NCBI GenBank assembly: GCA_015501055.1
Contig: JADNYV010000140.1
Location: forward strand, 33,488 to 97,487
Length of the DNA stretch: 64,000 bases
Reading direction: 5' to 3'
From: Mucidula mucida
Lineage: Eukaryota > Basidiomycota > Agaricomycetes > Agaricales > Physalacriaceae
A model generated the notes under the pieces. That model saw nothing but the letters and a program-made list of their open reading frames with translations. It was not told where the DNA came from and ran no database searches. The position numbers and the translations under genes were made by a program. Positions 58,856 through 64,000 of the stretch are shown piece after piece (position 1 is the stretch's first letter; the number at the start of each line of letters is the position of its first letter).

Positions 58856-61122
58856 TCAAGCCTTGTCGCTGGGAGCCATCCTAATTCTGACCGGAAGCTG
58901 AGAACCTTTCGCTCTGGTCGACTCCAACGTCGGCACCATGAGATTATTACACGCTTCCCGACGGAGATCGTCGACAGTGCCCGCAAATTTGAACTCGAAC
59001 TTGCTGAAGAGTTCGACCACGAAGGCCTGCAACTCCAGGACGCTAGTAGTTGCACCTGTCAGTACCGGCAAGATAAAGACAAACGAAACGCGCACGCAAA
59101 GCGCCAGCCCAGACAAGCACGAGCACCTCCTATGAATGTGAACCTAGCCAGTAATGAGATGCCACGACTACAACAGTAATGGGTCTCCTCACAGATTGCC
59201 GTACACGCCGAGAGGAACTGAGTTCTTCGGAAGATCGTTCCTCAACCAACGGTCAGGATTAAAGACATGAGCATCATCACCGAAGATAGTCTTATGCCTT
59301 CACAGAAAGTCGGTGCATGGCACAATACAGGGAAATCTCCGCGTACCGATTATACGCAGCAATAGAAGTGATGATCTTCGTACCCTTCGGGATAGGTAGT
59401 TCAGTCAAGACTTCACCCGTATCGGTTGTAATTGGGTCAAGCAGCGGAAGAACTTCGTCCCCTATAGCAACTCTACCCGTATTATAGACGATTGGGTGGA
59501 AGCGGAGAACCTCCTACAGAGCGACATCGTTAGCTGACGGTTCACGTAGAGGCGGAGGGATCAAACCTTGACGACAGCGGTGAGATAGGGCATATTGTCA
59601 AAATCAGCAGCAGTAAAGTCGGCTCCTGTCTTTCCCATGGAGCGTACTTCAGTTCGAATACGACGTTGAATCTCCGGTTGCTTGCACAGTTCGTAAGTGG
59701 CGAAAGATAGGGTGTTTGCCGTTGTCTCGTGACCGGCTAAGATTATGGTGCTAGAAGAGCTGGGGTGAGCCGACGGCGCGGACGTAGGCATGATACACAC
59801 TTCATCTGCGCAATCAGTTCCTTCTCCTCTAGTCTGGTCTTGGGATTTTCAGAATGATTTGCTTTGACTAGCATTTAACAAATGAGCAGCAAAGCATAAG
59901 AAAGATTACTAAGAAGCACAAACCCAATAGAGACATGACGTCCCGCCGCCCCTTGTCAGCCAGAAGTTCCGCCGTCTTCTGCTCAACAAGCGTCTTTGAA
60001 ACTTCAGTCGAGAGCTCTCCAGCCCCACGTGCAAGAGCCATGCGTCGAGGTGGCAGATACTTGAGAATAAACCCAACAACCGCCATTGGAATCTGTTCCA
60101 TGATACCAACGGACAAAATAGAACTCTTGGTTGGTAGACCATGCATGTTGAACCTAAAAAATCATCAGTGACATCCAAACGGCACGAGGATACACGCACA
60201 TCAGATTATTATACTTCTCCGCCAAGGCATTTTGCGAATCATCAAGAGCACCAAACTCATAATCAAAAGCGGCTGTCGACAGCATTAGTCGCGTTCGAGG
60301 GAATGGGACTTGGATTGACCTTCCCCAATAGCATCTAGAGTCGCGCGTGCTACCCACCATGGCAGGGATACAACAGTTGTCTGACTGGCATCGGCAGCGA
60401 TCAAATCCTGCCACTTCCGCGTCACCTGATGTTCAATGTTAGGTCTTGTGCTGTCCTCAAGATAACAATCGTTTACCTTCCCAGCAGCACCGAAGAAGAT
60501 TGGCAAGTAAGTACGGGCTTCGGGGGCACCAAAGCCAGGCATCATGATCTTCCGCGCGCGCCTGTGGTCAGCGCCTAAATTTGATTGTTGTCAATCACTG
60601 AGACCTTCGCGCTCGATATAACTGACCTTCCACAGTCGACAACCCAGGCCCAACAAGTGCGCGGGTGATCAACCGACGACCTGAGGCTTGTTGAAGCTGT
60701 AGCTCGCCGTTTGATAGATGTATTGCATGGCCTTGGGATCCGAAATCATCAGACGGTCTTCCTGAAGCAAAGCGTGAGAGGACGAAATGAAAGACGGGGA
60801 GAATGTACTCCAAGCGGCGCTTTCACGCGTACGACGTTGCCGTATTCTGAAACCAGCGGAAATCGGTCTGAACAACATTGAACATAAGGAAGTGTAAAAC
60901 GGGATAGATGGTACCTCAGCAGCGGGAGCGTCCAGCAGTTCAATCCAGTTTCCTTAGTAGATGTTAGCAGCTGAACATCTATGAATGAGTGGACTGCGAC
61001 AAACCATACAACCAAGAGGCGGCAGGCGGCCCTCTGATATGCGAAATAGAGAAGCGTCGTGAAAACCGCCTGTAGAGCAGGTACAGTAACGCAACTGTAG
61101 CAGCGACCAATGAATAGAGCAT
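58856..61122 (-). pseudogene. Cytochrome P450 (P450-6), tandem copy of P450-5 with deletions
   Basis: Same exon layout as P450-5: anchor MLYSLVAATVALLYLLYRR, RGPPAASWLYG, AGHETTANTLSFA, VLRFHP, haem loop FIGGARACLGW, C-terminus RIRMAPSDKA. Two single-base deletions relative to P450-5 break the frame: one near 60850-60854 in the exon after DFRW, and one near 60682-60686 after the FNKP segment, where a TGA follows at once. These are not in homopolymer runs, so decay is more likely than sequencing error. The rest of the gene is well preserved, so inactivation would be recent. Confidence 0.75.
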
Positions 61123-61809
61123 AGTAGAAGTAGATAGCGAGACTAGCCGTCGACGTCCTGTTATAAAGTTGGTACTCGTTCACGCATGTCATGGCGGCAG
61201 GCGCGGCATGTTCTCGTGACGTCCTTCGAGGACGATAGTGCTCGGATGTTTATACGAAAGGTCTTACGCTCATGGATTTCGAGCGCGGGTACTTTGATGT
61301 GGATGTCATCGTTGTTTTTAGCGTCCCGAATTCTCAGGTTGATATCGGGCTTGTCGGAGTAAAGGAAACGTCCAGGGCCTGCGCGGCGAGCAGGGCAATC
61401 CGAGAGCATGATGGTAGGAAGTCAAGAAAGAAATTCCCTTTTTTGTCGAGAATTCGGATTTGGAACCCCCCCCCGTCCCGTGCATCCGAAGAGATTGATG
61501 CCTGACATTGGATGCGATGATGGTCGGAAACGACTCCAATGTTATAGAAATCGATGCATTGACAGTACTTGCACGGGTCAGAGCCCAGACACATGTCGTA
61601 TAGCTAGAGTTGCATCAATAAAAGGTTCTATGAGGAATGCAGTACCAAACGAGCTAGAAGATGTCACTGTCTATCCTTGAGCAGTTTGAGTTGAGCACAG
61701 ATAATGAGATTGAGAAGCTGATCACATGTCATACAGAAATCATATGAGAATTCTACAGTAGGAGATAGAGCCTTGATAGAGCCATGGTGATTTACAAATC
61801 AACCAGGTT
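61123..61809. other. Intergenic region
   Basis: Upstream of P450-6 and downstream of the second DUF6535 gene. A run of nine C at about 61467-61475 is the only notable feature. Confidence 0.5.
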
Positions 61810-63105
61810 AGAGGACCCGGTTCTGGTTGAGCTTTAGCAACATCTCGTCACGAAGCGCAGCAACCATCCGAGCGGCATTCTTCTGGACAGCCTCATCCGA
61901 CGTCGTATCACGAAGCCAAGAGAGAGCCTGAACATCGATCTGGTCCCCATTACTGTCAATCTTTGCACGTTCAGTGTCCGACAAATTGCGCGAGGTGTGG
62001 TGCTGGAATCATCGTCGTCCTTCTCAGGAAGCTTCACGGCCTGGAAAGGCTTGCCCTTTTTGAACATAAATCGACGGAAAGCGCTAAACGTCCCAAAGGA
62101 ATATAAGCCAGCGTTGTCTTATACGGGCATTCGGCGTAGAACAGAGGGAGTAGAGTGCTGAACGTGTATCCGACAAATAGGGCGGACCCCATAGTCGCAA
62201 AGGCAATCGCCATCGTATCATCAAACATGAAAGATAATCAGGCCAACAAGGAACAGGCCCAACGAGACGTGCATGAGAACAGGCAGGAAAGCAATGATCT
62301 CAGGAACACGCCATTTCTCGAGCGCCTTGTAACGGAAGTGCCTGATGCGAACACAGTCGCGGGCATCTCCTGAGGGATAGCCATGTATTGTCGCAGCCAT
62401 TGCTTGGCGAGCATGGCAACCACCGCGATGAAGATGCTCACGCCGAGACTGCTGAAGCATAAGCCGTTAACCCAAAGATCGGACGTCTTTGGTGCAAAGT
62501 CGGTGATGGTATGGGCGATTTCTTCAACAGGTGTGCCATCGGCAATCGCGCGCTCAATTTCGACCATCTCAGCGAGCAAGGCCGAGGTCATAGAATTGTG
62601 GTCAGGACGAAGTCTCTGGAAAGTCTGCGAGCAAAAGATCGCGACGACGATGGAAAAAAGGCCAGACTATATGACTGATGAGACTTGCGATTGCTGTGAA
62701 CGCCACAGAAACTCACAAAGACGACGAGGACATCAAGTCCATCGCGCCATTCCTCGAACCTGCAAACGTCGAACTTGCGACACTCGTCTAGGTATACCTT
62801 CCACACGCGAGCATTTGGGCTCATTTCCTTATGTTCTTCATCAGGTGCGTACTTTTGCTCATAATCGCAAACTTCATCGACTATTCACACACATCAGCCA
62901 TGAAAATGCGAACTATAGACAGCATACCGTCCGATGCTTCATCGCGGGAGCGAGAGCCCAAGCCTAAAAAACCCTGCTTGTGTTGGGCTTGCTCTCCGTG
63001 AACTGACTCCCACTCTTCCTCGTGTTCATCAGGCAGGGTGGCAGTGGTCGTGTGACTAACAGGACTCTGTGGTCGCTTGGACGGGGAGGATGGGGCTGGG
63101 AGCAT
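61810..63105 (-). pseudogene. Short DUF6535 gene with one frameshift
   Basis: Second member of the family. Exon 1 (from ATG 63105, MLPAPSSPSKRPQSPV...) is followed by YAPDEEHKEMSPNARVWKVYLDECRKFDVCRFEEWRDGLDVLVVF, then SGLFSIVVAIFCSQTFQRLRPD, SDLWVNGLCFSSLGVS, AKQWLRQYM, RIRHFRYKALEKWRVP and CPYKTTLAY. A missing base near 62373-62378, between YMAIP and SGDARD, breaks the frame in the middle of the domain. The last exon (DVQALSWLRDTTSDEAVQKNAAR... ending at 61810) matches the region after the domain in the longer paralogue. The predicted protein of about 380 aa lacks the long C-terminal part of that paralogue. Confidence 0.7.
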
Positions 63106-64000
63106 GGCTGGGAGGGAAAGAAAGAGACGTATGGCGCCCCAATCAGCCTGGAGGCACGCCTTTATGTATCCCCAGCACAGGGTAGAAATGTTATTGTCGA
63201 GGAAGTAGAATAAGAGCAAGGAACAACGTCACAGATGTGACACAATAACAATGATGGGCACACTTTGGTTATGTCAGTTGCCGAGACTACAATAGAGACA
63301 CGACAATAAGAGGACGCACGGACCGTCAATCGGCCGACGTTTGATACGTTCCGCCATGGGAGCGGAACCACACGTTTGATGATGCGGAATATTAGTGCAA
63401 TGTAAAGGGCTGCTGTTGGTGTGAAGCTGGAGGGAACAAGATTAGACAGCCTCGAGCGGAGCAAGGGTAACGGGCTTCCGAAAACCGTGATCAACCATCG
63501 CAACGCCACACTTCTTGCATAGCCGTCCGTGGCTATAGAATGCGATGTGATCGTTTTCAACATCGCATTGATTGTAAATGGCAGTCAGTTGCTATTCATC
63601 ATATGCAGTGGTAGGTCGTTCCGCCCCAGTATCGGTTCAGACCACTGTCAGCCAAAGTAAGGTGTTTCCACTTCAGTATACCGCTCTAAGTACTATAGAG
63701 GGTTCAGTGAGGCCCCAGGGCGTCTGTTAGGGATTCGGATCTGGTGGTATCAGGAGCTAGCCCAGACATAACCTTTTCGATAATGAATTGGAGCCTGGAA
63801 AGGACATACCTTACTTCATACAAGATACGCGCTGCGCCACACTTGTACAGTATGAAATAGACACTTACCCTCAGCGCTCGATTTCATCCCATTCCGAGAA
63901 CGATTTAGTTGGGGGGTAACAAGAAGTTGTCATGGACCTGCAAGATAAGTAGCTTCCTGTTCTGAAGCTGTCAGATCGGTGGCGCACAATCTATATATAG
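63106..64000. other. Upstream region of the second DUF6535 gene to window end
   Basis: A 5' flank with no supported gene. The minus-strand open stretches here have no family resemblance. Confidence 0.45.

Noticed and set aside
58832..59179. Plus-strand gene, first taken for a duplicated DUF6535 3' end
   Set aside because: It is the antisense of the P450-6 C-terminal exon; the likeness to 55670-55830 reflects P450 homology.
1..64000. tRNA, rRNA or CRISPR-like arrays
   Set aside because: None seen; the repeated units found are LTRs, inverted repeats or minisatellite.

Overview
The window is fungal nuclear DNA, most likely from a mushroom-forming basidiomycete (Agaricomycetes). The genes are cut by many 45-60 bp GT-AG introns, with a few GC-AG ones. 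The window holds a KDZ DNA transposon with a CxC2-type cysteine cluster, Ty3/gypsy LTR elements, a Tad-like LINE, DUF6535 membrane proteins and a dense cytochrome P450 cluster. All of these are typical of Agaricomycetes. I saw no rRNA, tRNA or CRISPR.

Left half (1-31600): a transposon nest around one host gene. Three copies of one Ty3/gypsy family are present: copy C (1-1201, minus, cut by the window edge), copy A (5159-9301, plus) and copy B (18754-21594, minus). Each copy keeps only its 5' LTR in the window. Between C and A lies an intact 419-aa AAA-ATPase-like gene (1720-3131). Copy A carries a solo LTR of its own family. Copy B carries a copia-like solo LTR. Between A and B sits a complete 9.45-kb KDZ transposon (9302-18753) with 437-bp inverted ends. 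It contains a 9-exon transposase gene broken by a 34-bp duplication and one stop codon, plus two opposite-strand accessory genes (779 and 290 aa) that read through cleanly. Further right come an unknown gene remnant with a minisatellite, a foldback element (23818-24090), and a decayed LINE (about 24400-30550) whose RNase H domain lies between endonuclease and reverse transcriptase. The LINE abuts a truncated host gene.

Right half (31800-64000): mostly host genes. Four related P450 genes of one family (P450-1 and -2 minus, P450-3 and -4 plus) are arranged as a mirror around a 1013-aa leucine-rich-repeat protein that resembles PP1-binding PPP1R37. P450-2 and P450-4 are nearly identical even in introns, so the mirror reflects a recent inverted duplication or gene conversion. 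Then come a small two-exon 107-aa gene, a 1046-aa DUF6535 protein, a tandem pair of a different P450 family (P450-5 and -6, both with single-base lesions), and a second, shorter, frameshifted DUF6535 gene on the minus strand.

The most informative signals are in the gypsy family. Its presumed transcript start is complementary over 13 nt to the sequence just after the 5' LTR, which suggests Tf1-like self-priming. The gag-pol junction has a GGGTTTT slippery heptamer followed by a hairpin, which suggests -1 frameshifting. Almost all inactivating changes in the transposons are C-to-T or G-to-A transitions, including Asp-to-Asn changes at catalytic sites of three enzymes.
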